Assembly (NCBI GenBank): GCA_013400115.1
Contig: VXBP01010393.1
Span: 62,001-126,000 of the forward strand
DNA from: Rhinopomastus cyanomelas
Lineage: Eukaryota; Chordata; Aves; Bucerotiformes; Rhinopomastidae
Direction: 5' to 3'
DNA: 64,000 nucleotides
The translations under genes and the position numbers were made by a program. The stretch's first letter is position 1, and every line of letters begins with the position of its first letter. This document shows positions 1 through 9,570 of the stretch, piece after piece. The notes under the pieces are model-generated. The model was not told the origin of the DNA. It made no database searches and was given only the letters and a program-made list of their open reading frames with translations.

Positions 1-118
1 GAAGCAGCCCCACAGCAGAAGTCATTGCACACCCCACAGCAGCTCCCGAAGCAGCTACAAAGCTGCCCCAAAGCAGAAGCCATTACAGACCCCACAGCCG
101 ACCCCACAGCAGCCCCAG
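1..118. repeat. Degenerate short tandem repeat upstream of MESP
   Basis: The block GAAGCAGC...CCCCACAGCAG recurs in diverged form at about 48-60 bp spacing, with CCCCACAGC and GCAGAAG as repeated words. It is non-coding and probably a decayed minisatellite. No gene is seen here. Confidence 0.4.
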
Positions 119-179
119 TACAGCCTCGCCGTGGCTCGGGCCCCACTCAGGACGGGGTAGGAGGCTGATGGGGAGCATA

Positions 180-299
180 CTCACACCGCCGGGGTAAAAT
201 TCGTCACCCGCGTGTTCAAAGCCGCTGCCCTCTCGACCCCCCCACCCCGGCCTTTGAAGTGCTGCCGGTGCCGGCCACGAAGGTGCCAACTTCACACCT
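180..299 (+). promoter_or_regulatory. Two T-box half-sites upstream of MESP
   Basis: TCACACC is read at 181-187 and TCACACCT at 292-299, the latter being the core T-box half-site (reverse complement AGGTGTGA). They lie about 170 and 60 bp before the MESP start codon. In mouse, Tbx6 activates Mesp2 through clustered T-box sites near the promoter, so these are plausible Tbx6-type sites. Occupancy is inference. Confidence 0.4.
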
Positions 300-308
300 C
301 TGGCCCCG

Positions 309-315
309 CATAAAG
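309..315 (+). promoter_or_regulatory. TATA-like box of MESP
   Basis: CATAAAG lies about 40 bp before the ATG at 355, in an otherwise GC-rich context. If used, the 5' UTR would be only some 10-20 nt, so the true start site could differ. Confidence 0.3.
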
Positions 316-354
316 CCGGGCGGCCGGGGGGCTACGGCACACGGTCCCTCAGCC

Positions 355-1795
355 ATGGCCCGCTCGGCAGCCCCCGGCCTCCCGCTCGCTGCCGCGGATC
401 CGCTGCATGACTGGGGCTGCCGCGGAGCCCCCGACCCCGAGGGCTACTGCAGCAGCTCGCCCGCTCCCTCGCCCGACTCCTGTGGCCTCTCCTCGCCCGC
501 CTCCGCCAGGGCTGCCGGCCGGGGCCCCGCAGCCCTCCGCTCGCGGGGCGGCGCTGCCGGGGGCAGGAAGGCGGTGCGGGGCGCGGGGGGCCCCCGGCAA
601 AGCGCCAGCGAGCGGGAGAAGCTGCGGATGCGGCGGCTGGCACAGGCGCTGCTGCGGCTGCGGCACTACCTGCCCCCGGCGCTGGCCCCCGCCGGGCAGA
701 GCCTGACCAAGGTCGAGACCCTGCGCCTGGCCACCCGCTACATCGCCCACCTGTCGGCCCTGCTGGGGCTGGCCGACGGGGCACCCCCCCGGCGCTGCCC
801 GCTCTGCCCGGGGGCCCCGGGCTGCTGCCAGCCCGCGGAACCCCGCTCGCACCCCGCGCCGGCCGCTTCGCCCCTGGGCAGCGCGGGCTGGGCGTCGCCG
901 GCCGCGGCGGGGATCCCTCCGGAGCTGCGCGGGGCGGGGGCTCCTGGCGCGAGGCCGGGGCCGTGGGGGTCTCCCCGCCGCGTTCGTACATCGGGGACCC
1001 TCCCCGAGGCGCTCGGTGTTGCCGACGTGGGGCTGCTGGAGGCCTGGGGATCGCCCCCCTACATCCCTGCCATGGGGACCCCCGCGGAGCTGCACGGGGC
1101 CCCTGTCTCCATCGCAGCGTCGTGGTCATCTCCGCTGGGCAGCCTCGGAGCCGGGACCCCCCCGGAGCTGCACGGGGCTGTCACCTGCAACGCATCGTCC
1201 TGGCTGTCCCCTCTGCACTGCGCAGAACCAGGGACCCCCCCGGACTTCCCCAGTGACCCCCTCCTGGACGCGGGGCTGGTGCTGCCGGAGTTTTTGGATG
1301 CGGGGACAGTGACACAGGTAGGTGCGCTGGGAGGGATGGGGGGCTGGCCTGGGACAGGGACTGAGGTGACCCTGGGGACTCCAGCACCGGGCTGGCATAA
1401 GGCCGCGATTAGGGGGAGCCCAGCACAGGATGGGGCTGCATCCCACCCGTGCACTCGGAGCCCCTTTGTTGTGGGGCTGTGTGTGGACTGATTTTAGGGC
1501 AAATCAAGCCCTGTGTGGGGTTGGGATTGCGGCCGTGTGTCCCCAGATCCCTCAGACTACTCTGACCATCCCTGGCGCCACCCTCTCTGCATCATTTGGG
1601 GTCCCATCAACTGGACAGACCTGAGGCCGGGACTGTCCCTGACTGGGCTGGTGCCTCCAACCCCCATCCCTGCATCCCCTGAGACCCCCCGCTCTGGCCA
1701 CTGACCATCTCACCCCTTCTCTGCTCCTCCAGGACCTCTCTGCAGACCTACTCTCTCTGCTGGAAGCTCTGCTCCCACCACAGCCCCATGAGTGA
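355..1795 (+). CDS. MESP: MESP-family bHLH transcription factor (mesoderm posterior)
   Basis: The coding exons are 355-1317 and 1733-1795, giving 341 residues; the join is phase 0 with a CAG|GTAGGT donor and a CTCCTCCAG acceptor. The ATG at 355 sits in AGCCATGG, a good Kozak context. The bHLH domain spans residues 81-139 (basic region ASEREKLRMRRLA, loop with GQSLTKVETLR), which is diagnostic of MESP1/MESP2/Mespo proteins. It is followed by the family CPLCP motif at 148-152. Exon 2 encodes a short leucine-rich tail (DLLSLLEALL) that resembles the C-terminal LALLE segment of MESP proteins. Family members act in the nucleus in presomitic and cardiac mesoderm, controlling segmentation and somite polarity. 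Residues 186-299 consist of about five 26-28-residue repeats (see findings). MESP1 and MESP2 cannot be told apart from this sequence alone. Confidence 0.93.
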
Positions 1796-1964
1796 CCCGG
1801 ACAAGCTCCCCACTCCTCGGTACCATGGACTCATAATGTTCCATCCAGAGCAGCTCAGGGGGACACGCGTCTCCCCCTTGGACATTGGGTGTGGGGGGGA
1901 TGAGCTGCCTCTGGTGCGCAGCCAGAGCAGGGCTGGATGCGCCGGACGTCGCCCACTGTACATA

Positions 1965-1970
1965 AATAAA
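1965..1970 (+). terminator. Poly(A) signal of MESP
   Basis: AATAAA lies 170 bp after the MESP stop codon on the coding strand, with GT-rich sequence downstream. This gives a compact 3' UTR of about 190 nt. Confidence 0.7.
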
Positions 1971-1989
1971 CCCTCGTGCCCCTCTGCCT

Positions 1990-3250
1990 GGCGCTGCGTG
2001 GCTCCTCGGGATGGGGTGCAGCATGCCCAGGCCACCGTGTCACCTCTGGCAGTGGGTTTGGGGCTGCGAGAGCATGGCCAAACTGGTGAAACTGGTGAAA
2101 ACCCCACTCGACAGCAGGGCAGGCCGTGGGCATCTTCCCACCAGGGGTGTGCAGGGGGTCTGGCATAGACCCAGTGCCCCCTTGCTGGGCTGTGGCACTG
2201 GGAGTGGTGGCACAGGGCATCTGGGTGAGGACAGCCCCACTCTCACGCCAGAGAGGGCTAAGGGGTCACCAGAACCCTCTGGATCCGGCCCTGGGGCTTG
2301 GTGCCAGCTGGGCACTTGCCTGCCCGACCCCCACGCCGGGTCCTGGAGACCGCCCCCCAACCCAGGGAGGGGTTAAATGTTGGGGTTTGAGGTCTGGTAG
2401 TCGGGGATGGGTCGGCTGCGGGGGCTCCAGCGCCCTCGGTGGCTGCCTGTGGGGTGGGGGCGCCCACGGGCGGCCGGGTCCGGGGGGTCCATTAGCAGGA
2501 GCGAGGTGGGGCTGACGGGCGGGTGCTAATGAGGCTGGGGGGCGGCTCTGCCCCCGGCTCCGGCAGGGGGTCCGCAGGGCTGGCAGCGCCGCTGCGCTCG
2601 GCAGCCACTCGCTAACGACGTTAATTCCCCCTGCCCGGGCGGGGAGCAGCCTTTGAGATGCAAAGCGGCGACACCCTCGCCACCTCCCACCCGCGGCTGC
2701 ATCTCCCAGCCCCGCTCTCTGCTCAGGGGGCCGTCGGAGCCTGGGCTGCACCCACCGGGACGGGCCATGCCCGGCTCGGGGGGGACCTGCTCTGCCCAGC
2801 GCCTTGCTCAGCTCTGGGTCTTCTGCCCCGGGCACCCGCTGCCCCACCAGCCCTGCACCGGAGGTGCCCAGGGCCGTGGGTGCGGTGGGATTTGGGGTGA
2901 GCTGGAGCTGCCCTCCTGAGGGGGTGTTCTCAGGGACTCGCTGTGGGGGCAGAGCTGCCTGTGCCTGTGTGTGAGCACCGAGGGGAACCTGTCTGCCAGC
3001 CAGTGCCCGCTCACATGTCCCCGTGGGCGCCGTGGGGTGAAGGACAAAGCCATTCCGAGCGCACTGGCTACGTCAAGGAGCAACTGGAGCCACCAAGGGC
3101 ACTCACCCACCCACCCTCCTGCCTGCCCAGCACGGCCCAGCAGCAGGCACGGAGGTGGGTGCTGGTGCCAGGGTACTTGCCCTGCTCCCCCTTTCCCCAG
3201 TGTGCGGTGGATGCTGCAGCCCTCAGTGCGGTGACCCAGCCGCGTGAGAC
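1990..3250. other. MESP-GNRHR intergenic region with a homeobox-motif island
   Basis: No gene is recognised. The segment 2485-2665 stands out from the GC-rich background: it carries CATTAGCA, GCTAATGA, GTTAATTCC and GAGATGCAAAG, i.e. several TAAT/ATTA cores and an octamer-like word. It is a candidate enhancer for either neighbour; this is inference from motif density only. Confidence 0.35.
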
Positions 3251-5313
3251 ATGGCCCAGCTGGGTGCTGGGCAGGACACCCTGGCTGCAGGTGAGGTGGG
3301 GGGTAAGTGGGGCACCTGGTCTCCACGGGGGCTTTGCCTTCGGGGTGGGATGGGCGGGTCTGTGACCCTGTGAAGGACCACGAGGGATGCTCTGGGATGA
3401 GGGGTAGGTGGGCTGGGGTAGGCAGTGGGTCGGGGTCAGCTAGGACCTGCTCAGTGCCGAGGACCCCCCCTAGCTGTGGGATGTTGGGGGGCTCTGTGAG
3501 AGCAGCTGGTGACACGGGGCAGGGCTTGTGGTGCGGGCACCCGGGCAAGGGGCAGGGCTCCAGGAGACAGAATGACACCTCTCCCACCCCACTAGAGCCC
3601 TCCCAACCCCAAACCCACCCCCCGGGGTGGCTGCTGTTCCCCGTCTGTCTGTCGCAGCAGGATGGGGCCACTTGGACGCAGACCCTGCCGCAGTAAACGC
3701 CAGCGTGGAGCTCCCCAGTGCCGGCCTGTCCCCTCCTGAGTGGGGCTGCGCCTGGAGTGCCCCGGTCGAGGGCACCGAGGAGGAGCCTCTGCGGCTGCCC
3801 ACCTTCTCGCCTGCCGCCCAGGCCCGCGTGGCCGTCACCTTCGCCCTCTTCGCCCTCTCGGCTGGCTGCAACGTGGCCGTGCTGCGGGCAGCGGGGGCCC
3901 GGGGGGGCGGCCGGCGCTCCCACATCCGCCTGCTCCTGCAGCACCTGGCCGCCGCCGACCTGCTGGTGACGGTGCTGGTGATGCCGCTGGACGCTGCCTG
4001 GAACATCACGGTGCAGTGGCGGGCGGGAGAGCTGGCCTGCCGCCTCCTCATGTACCTGCGGCTCCTGGCCATGTACGCCTCCGCCTTCGTCACCGTCGTC
4101 ATCAGCCTGGACCGTCAGGACGCCATCCTGCGCCCACTGGCCATCGCCCACGCCCGCCGCAGGAATGGCCTCATGCTCCGCGGCGCGTGGATCCTCAGCG
4201 CAGGGCTCTCGCTGCCGCAGGTACCCGCACCCGCGGCTCCTCTCCAGCCTCGAGCCCCACGGCGATGCCAGCCGGGGTCGTGCCCAGGGCTGGCGGTGCC
4301 AAGGGACGGTGACGGAGAGGGACTGCGGGAGCTGGGTGGCAAAGGCCGGGCTGCGTCAGCGTGTCCCAGCCTGCCAGCTTTGCCCCAGTCCCCACCGCGT
4401 GCCCGGGACCGGGGAGCGGAGCTGGCATGGGAGTAGCCGCGGGTCCCCCTGCCCTGGGCAGGGTCTAACACTGGGGCTCTCCGTGCCGGCTTTTGAGGGG
4501 CACAGAGCCCCCGTCACCCCACCTCCCCGGGACAGGGGCCACCATCCCCGCTCTGCTCTGCCCCCAGCTCTTCCTGTTCCGCACGGTCACCCTGCGCCCA
4601 CCGCACAACTTCACCCAGTGCACGACGCGGGGCAGCTTCGCCCAGCCCTGGCACGAGACCCTCTACAACATGGTGGGCTTCTGTGGGCTCTTCCTGCTGC
4701 CGCTGCTCGTCATGGTCTGCTGCTACAGCCGCATCCTGCTGCGCATCTCCCGCCGCGTCGGCTCCGGCCTCTGTGAGCGGCCCCTCCGCCCCGGGACAAG
4801 GGGAGCGGGGAGGGCGGCTGCGCGGGGACCCCCTCTCGGGGGCGCGGGCCCCCCGCGGCTCACGGGCACGTTTCCCCCACGCCAGCCCCGTCGCGCGCTG
4901 CGTCGCTGCGCTGCTCGAGGAACGTGATCCCGCGGGCCCGCCTGCGCACGCTGAGGATGAGCCTGGTCATCGTCTCCTCCTTCGTCCTCTGCTGGACCCC
5001 CTACTACCTGCTGGGGCTCTGGCACTGGTTCTGCCCGCACGCCGTGGAGAAGAGGGTCTCGCCGGCCCTTGCCCACGGCCTCTTCGTCTTCGGCCTCTTC
5101 AACGCCTGCGTGGACCCCATCGCGTACGGGCTCTTCACCATCCCCTGCCCGAGGGGCTGGGGCTGCCCCTGTGGGCGCCACCCCGAGCCCCAGCTGCCAT
5201 CCCCAGCCACGGGCTCCTTCCGCTGCTCAGCCTCCTCTCTGCCACCCGGACGGGGGGGCCCGGGGCAGCTGGTGCCCCCCAGCGCCAGCTCCTGCCAGAG
5301 CAGCTCCCTGTGA
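3251..5313 (+). CDS. GNRHR: Gonadotropin-releasing hormone receptor, tailed non-mammalian type (GPCR)
   Basis: Coding exons: 3251-3290 (tentative), 3658-4220, 4568-4772 and 4886-5313, giving 411 residues with compatible phases (1, 0, 1). The large exons are certain. TM1 is near residues 70-92, TM2 carries ADLLVTVLVMPLDAAWN, TM3 ends VVISLDRQ, TM6 is SLVIVSSFVLCWTPYYLLGLW, and TM7 has NACVDPIAYG, the DPxxY form typical of GnRH receptors. Asn27 in NAS is a likely N-glycosylation site. Unlike mammalian type I receptors it has Asp in TM2 and a Ser/Cys-containing cytoplasmic tail of about 60 residues, which in tailed receptors supports arrestin-dependent desensitisation. The receptor binds GnRH peptides and signals through Gq/11. 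The long frame has no ATG in its first large exon (a stop at 3573 precedes it), so an upstream exon is required. Which avian paralogue this is cannot be decided here. Confidence 0.9.
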
Positions 5314-5497
5314 GACAGGCGCTGCCCCGCGGGGACACCCCGGGGTGCTCGGCGGGGCAGGAGGGGCCTGGGCACAGGACAACAGGGCAGGACCAGCCTG
5401 GCAGGGTCGGGGCCGCTGCCGCTCCCTCCCCAATCCCCCAGTGCCTGTGGGGCGGTGGGGCGGGCGCCCGCTCGGTGCCTGCCAAGCCCTGCACAGC

Positions 5498-5503
5498 AAT
5501 AAA
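5498..5503 (+). terminator. Poly(A) signal of GNRHR
   Basis: AATAAA lies 185 bp after the GNRHR stop, in the sense orientation. Confidence 0.7.
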
Positions 5504-5519
5504 GTGCCCACAGCCTCCT

Positions 5520-7275
5520 CTCGTCCTGCCTGTGTCCCTAGCCCCGCGCCAGGCCGGGGTGCCCAGAGCCGGCGCTGCAGGCATTGGGCTGGGCACATCC
5601 CCGGCCCTAGTCCCGGCCACTCCCGCCTCATCGTTGGCCGTGGCTGGTGCTGCCCACCCTGCAGGGGCTCTCTGCCTGCAGTGGGCTCAGGGCTGGTGCC
5701 CGCTGGTGGCACCATGCTGGCAGCACCATGCTGGCAGCAGCCACAGGATGCCCGCAGCAGCCCCCGGCACCCACCGTTGGCTCCTCTCCGAGCGGGAGCT
5801 CTCGGCTCCTGCCGAAGGTCGTTGCCAGGCGTCAGGGCCCCACTGCTGCCGGCCGTGGCCCCAAGGCCAGCGCTGCCACAGGAGCTGGTGGGACTGGGAG
5901 AGGCTGGGCAGGTGGGCAGGAAGCTGCTGCCCTGGGCCTTGAGCAGGGCTGTGGGTGCCCCAGAGCAGTGGGGCTGAGTCCTCTATGCGGCACCGGGACA
6001 ATGTCAGAGGTGAGGGATGGCTCTTGGGGATGGCCCTGGCACCTGCCCAGCCTTGGGGAAGGGTTCTGGGTGAACTAGGGACTGTTGGAGCCAGGACCAA
6101 AGCAAGATGCCAGACCCATGCCCACACCCTGAAGGGCATGAGGTGGGCACGAGGAGGGCTGCCCCCATTGCTGGGGGCTCTGCTGTGGGCTCCTGTGTGT
6201 GCCCGGGCTGCAGGCACTCGCTGCACCAAAATGTCTCCCCGGCGGGGCTGAGCCTGTGCTCGAGTGCCCGGTGCGGCAGGGCCGGGAGCTCGGCCGAGGC
6301 TGTGCCTGGCTGCCCGTGCCAGCAGTGGTGCCCAAGAACGGCAGTGTCAGCCACGGTTGCGGGGGGGTTTATTACCAAGGGGCAAAGTAAGATGCCAGTG
6401 GTGCTGCTCCAGCTCCGGAGGGGTGATCCTGAGCCTTGGGCTGGCACAACGGTGTCCCCAGGGCTCTAGGGGAGGGGTCTCTGCTCTGTCGGGCCCCAGG
6501 GAATGGGGTGCCAGGGGCACAGGAGGTCCCTGCTGCTGAGGCCGGGACGGGGTTGCCTGGCACAGGTGGGACAGCGCTAAGCCAGACTCACAGGGCACCC
6601 AGCGCCAGGTGTGCGCCGGTGTAGGACCCCACCTCGTGTGCTGGGAGCCCCTCAGCTGTGGGGCTGGGGTCTGCACAGCCTGGAAACCACAAGCCCTCTG
6701 CAGAGCCCCCTGCCCCGCCAGTGCGGAGCCCACAGCTCAGGTGATGCTGCTGCTGCAGCGGCCCTGCCCTGGTGCCCTGCTTCTGGGGGGCAGCGTGGAG
6801 TCTCAAGACCCAGGGAACACGGTGCCTGCTCCAGGGAGCAAAGGGGAGCAGAGCTCGGCCCTCTGCCAGGAGCTCCCAGCGGTGGGCTCTGGGGGGCTGG
6901 CAGTGCCCCGTGCCCTCCCCGGCCCGGGCAGAGCTCCCTGTGCTGCCACGGGTGTGTGGGCGCTGCACGGCCTCGCCGGACACCCCTGCTTGGACACCAG
7001 GATCCAGGGGGTGACCTGGCAGGGGTGAGGGATTCAGAGCGCCAGTGCCAACCTCCAGAGGGGCATCCAGTGGCCGGGCGAGGCGGCGGCGCCGCAGGGC
7101 AGGCGGGAGGTGATGCTGGGGACGGCCCCCGCTCAGGGAGCCGCTTTCCACCCTCTCTGCAGCATCGCAGGGTCCCCTGCTGCCCCCCGCCCCCTCCCCA
7201 GGGCCAGGCAACGGGGACGACGCGTGGCCCAAGAGGACTCTGCCCGCCCAGCTCCCCCACAGCCCGGGCACAGGT
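5520..7275. other. Convergent intergenic interval / TMED3 3' UTR
   Basis: GNRHR (+) and TMED3 (-) converge here. The part from about 6350 to 7275 is probably TMED3 3' UTR. A 16-bp duplication built on CACCATGCTGGCAG occurs at 5710-5745. Frames open in this stretch show no recognisable protein. Confidence 0.4.
6368..6373 (-). terminator. Candidate poly(A) signal of TMED3
   Basis: TTTATT on the plus strand is AATAAA on the TMED3 strand, about 900 nt past its stop codon. It is the only canonical hexamer I found in that interval in this orientation. Confidence 0.5.
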
Positions 7276-8520
7276 CTAGGTGCCGGCCCGGCTGCTGCCA
7301 GGTCTCTTCTCGGTGAAGAAGCTCTTGAGTAGCACCACCTGCCCGACGCTGACCACAAAGAGGATGACGGTCTCCCCGACTGACCAGAGGGAGACGCGGC
7401 TGTGGAGGTCCTCGGCCCGGCTCCGGTCCTGCGCCTCCCGCAGCCGGTAGTGGGTCTGGGAGTCGATCACCGCGTTCAGCGCCTCGTGGATGGTGACGCA
7501 GGCAGACTCCATCTGGGGACGGGCACGGGGCAGGCTCAGAGCCAGGGCTGCCCCGGCAGCCCTTGGCGAGGGACAGGGCGGTTGGCCGGCGGTTGGCACT
7601 TCTGCATTTGGCAGAGGGGAAGCGCGACGGGCGCTCAACGGTCCCGAGGGGCCCCCCGGGGTGCGGCCGCGCGCGAGGGGCACCCACCTGCGTGAGGGCG
7701 GTGACGCGGTTGCTCATGTCGGGCAGGATGGGCGGCTCATCGCCCACCTGGAAGTCGAAGTAGACGGTTTTGTGGGAGAAGGTGGAGAACTCATTGCTGA
7801 AGCAAAAGGTGTAGGCGCCCTGGAGCTCGGCGCGGTGCACGAAGCTGTCGTACTGCTTCTTGGCCTCCTTGTAGAGCGTCCTGCCCGCAGGGTCCTCCAC
7901 GTAGCAGTCGACGTCGTAGTGTCCCCCGGAGATCACCTGTGCCATGGCACGCGGTGCCAACCGCCAAGCCCCAGGGCGAGGGCCTCCCGCGCCGAGGCAG
8001 CGGCTGTGCCCGGCCCCACACCTGTGCCCACACCTCGGCAAGTGGGCACTGTGCCCATGGGCTGGCACCGCAGGACGGGGGCCCGGGCTGGGGGGAGCTG
8101 TGCCCCACGGTGCCAGCATCTCGGGGGTGGGGTGCCCGGAGCTCAAGCAGGGTGCCTGGGCAGGGGGACAGTCCTGGGCAGGGGCTACTGTGGGCACATC
8201 CCAGCATCGGCTCCGGGGTGCCAGTGGAGTGCACGGGGGGAGCAGTGGCAGCCCTGCCTGGGGTCTGTGGGGCACAGCAATGCACAGGCATGGGGCCGGG
8301 GTTGCGGGTGGATGTCCGGGCAGGGGGTTCGGGGCTGCGGGCAGGGCAGTACCTGGTAGTCCAGCGTGAACTTGAGGCCGCGCTCCAGCTCCTGGTGGAA
8401 GCACTGCCGGGCGCTGTCGGGCAGCTCGAAGGTCAGCTCGGTGCCCCCCGCCCGCAGCCCCCACAGCAGCCCCCACAGCAGCACCCTCAGCTGGACCCCG
8501 CTCCGCACACCGCGCCCCAT
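7276..8520 (-). CDS. TMED3: TMED3, p24-family cargo protein of the early secretory pathway
   Basis: Three exons on the minus strand: 8520-8353, 7936-7688 and 7512-7276 (all phase 0), giving 217 residues, the same length as human TMED3. A signal peptide occupies about residues 1-25 (LRVLLWGLLWGLRAGG). The GOLD domain follows, including GGHYDVDCYVEDP and a CFSNEFSTFSHKTVYFDF stretch characteristic of TMED3. A lumenal coiled coil (about 140-180) precedes the transmembrane helix at about 182-201 and a short cytosolic tail starting with the FF motif (SFFTEKR) that p24 proteins use for COPII/COPI binding. TMED3 cycles between ER, intermediate compartment and cis-Golgi in p24 oligomers. ATG at 8520 is chosen because it directly precedes the signal peptide. 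Its promoter lies in a CpG-rich stretch at about 8400-8640. Confidence 0.97.
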
Positions 8521-8579
8521 CCCGCTCCGCAGCGGCGGCCCCAACGCCGTCCCCGTCCCCGCCCCGAGCCCGCCCCGTC

Positions 8580-8587
8580 TGACGTGG
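8580..8587 (+). promoter_or_regulatory. UPRE/CRE-like element in the TMED3 promoter
   Basis: TGACGTGG lies 60 bp upstream of the TMED3 start codon. It matches the ATF6/XBP1 unfolded-protein-response element core. A role in ER-stress control of this secretory gene is plausible but inferred. Confidence 0.4.
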
Positions 8588-8699
8588 CGGCCGGCACGGG
8601 CAGCGCTTCCGCCGGGGCGGCCCCGGGCGCCGCCGGGACCCGGGAGCAACTCGGTCCGGAAGGAGAGACTTCACCGGGACGTGGGAAGCGCCCCAGAGC

Positions 8700-9090
8700 C
8701 CTGAACCCCCCAGGATGCGGTAAACTCCGAGATAAGGGACCCCCCCTACCCCGGATGCGGGAACCCTGTGGGACGCAGGAGCACCCCGGGACCCGATGAA
8801 CCCCGCGATGTGGGAACCTCCGGGCTGCGAGAGCCCCCCAGGACCTTGTACCGACCCCGCGATGCGGGAACCCCGGTGGGATGCAGGAGCACCCCGGCAC
8901 CTGATGCCCCCTGCGATGTGGGAATCTCCGAGGCTGCGGGACCGCCCTGGGATGCAGGGAACCCCCTGGGGCCAGGCATACTCCCGGATCGGGAACACCC
9001 CGGGATGTCAGACCCTCCCCGGGACGCTGGAACCCTTTGGATGTGGAAACTTCCCGGGAGTCAGGAACTCCCTGGGGCCGGGCACCCCCA
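8700..9090. repeat. Minisatellite upstream of TMED3, about 108-bp higher-order unit
   Basis: The words GATGCGGGAACCCC, GATGCAGGAGCACCCCGG and GATGTGGGAA recur throughout. GACGCAGGAGCACC at 8772 and GATGCAGGAGCACC at 8880 mark one 108-bp repeat of a compound unit made of shorter 20-35 bp blocks. Later copies decay towards 9090. The block is non-coding. Confidence 0.7.
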
Positions 9091-9113
9091 GCCCCGCAGC
9101 GCTGACCCCACTG

Positions 9114-9120
9114 TATAAAA
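9114..9120 (+). promoter_or_regulatory. Orphan TATA box
   Basis: TATAAAA is a perfect TATA box on the plus strand, where no known gene starts. It is followed by a 79-codon open frame (9195-9434) and an AATAAA at 9565-9570. It may be fortuitous; see findings. Confidence 0.3.
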
Positions 9121-9564
9121 TGGTCTCTATGAAAGCTCCATCGTGTCGCCCGGCCCCAGCACCACCAGGGCAGCAAAACCCCCGATGAGAGGAGATGGGG
9201 TGCAAGGGGTGCAGGGTCTCTGTCCTCCCGGCCGGGTCTGTGCCAGCCAAAGGTGCCCGACAGCTCAAAGTTAAACAGGAGCCACGAGCCCCCAGCGAGA
9301 GGCAGGGAACGGGTGAGCTGCGGGGTTTGCGGTTCCACTGCCACACGGGACCCAGGGCGCCAGCTGCGGGGCACCGGCTGCAGGGCAGATGGCACCTGAA
9401 GCTGCTCCAGGCAGCAGAAAGCTTAAGGCTGTGAGAAGAGGACCCCCCCATTTTGCCCAAAGCTGCCCATTTAAACCTTAAAGGCAGTTGCCGAGAGCCA
9501 CAGTGCCACGGGTGCTGGCACACACAGAGCCTGTGCCTGGGCTCTGGGCAGCGGGACACCACGG

Positions 9565-9570
9565 AATAAA
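9565..9570 (+). terminator. Orphan AATAAA on the plus strand
   Basis: A canonical hexamer about 450 bp after the orphan TATA box. The known neighbours TMED3 and ANKRD34C are on the opposite strand, so it serves neither. Confidence 0.25.

Noticed and set aside
2429..2450. CTCF-like CGCCCTCGGTGGC word
   Set aside because: Core positions do not align with the CTCF consensus when read in either direction.
7133..8998. 621-codon minus-strand open frame
   Set aside because: It simply reads through TMED3 exon 2 and its introns; only 7688-7936 in this frame is coding, as shown by homology and GT/AG junctions.
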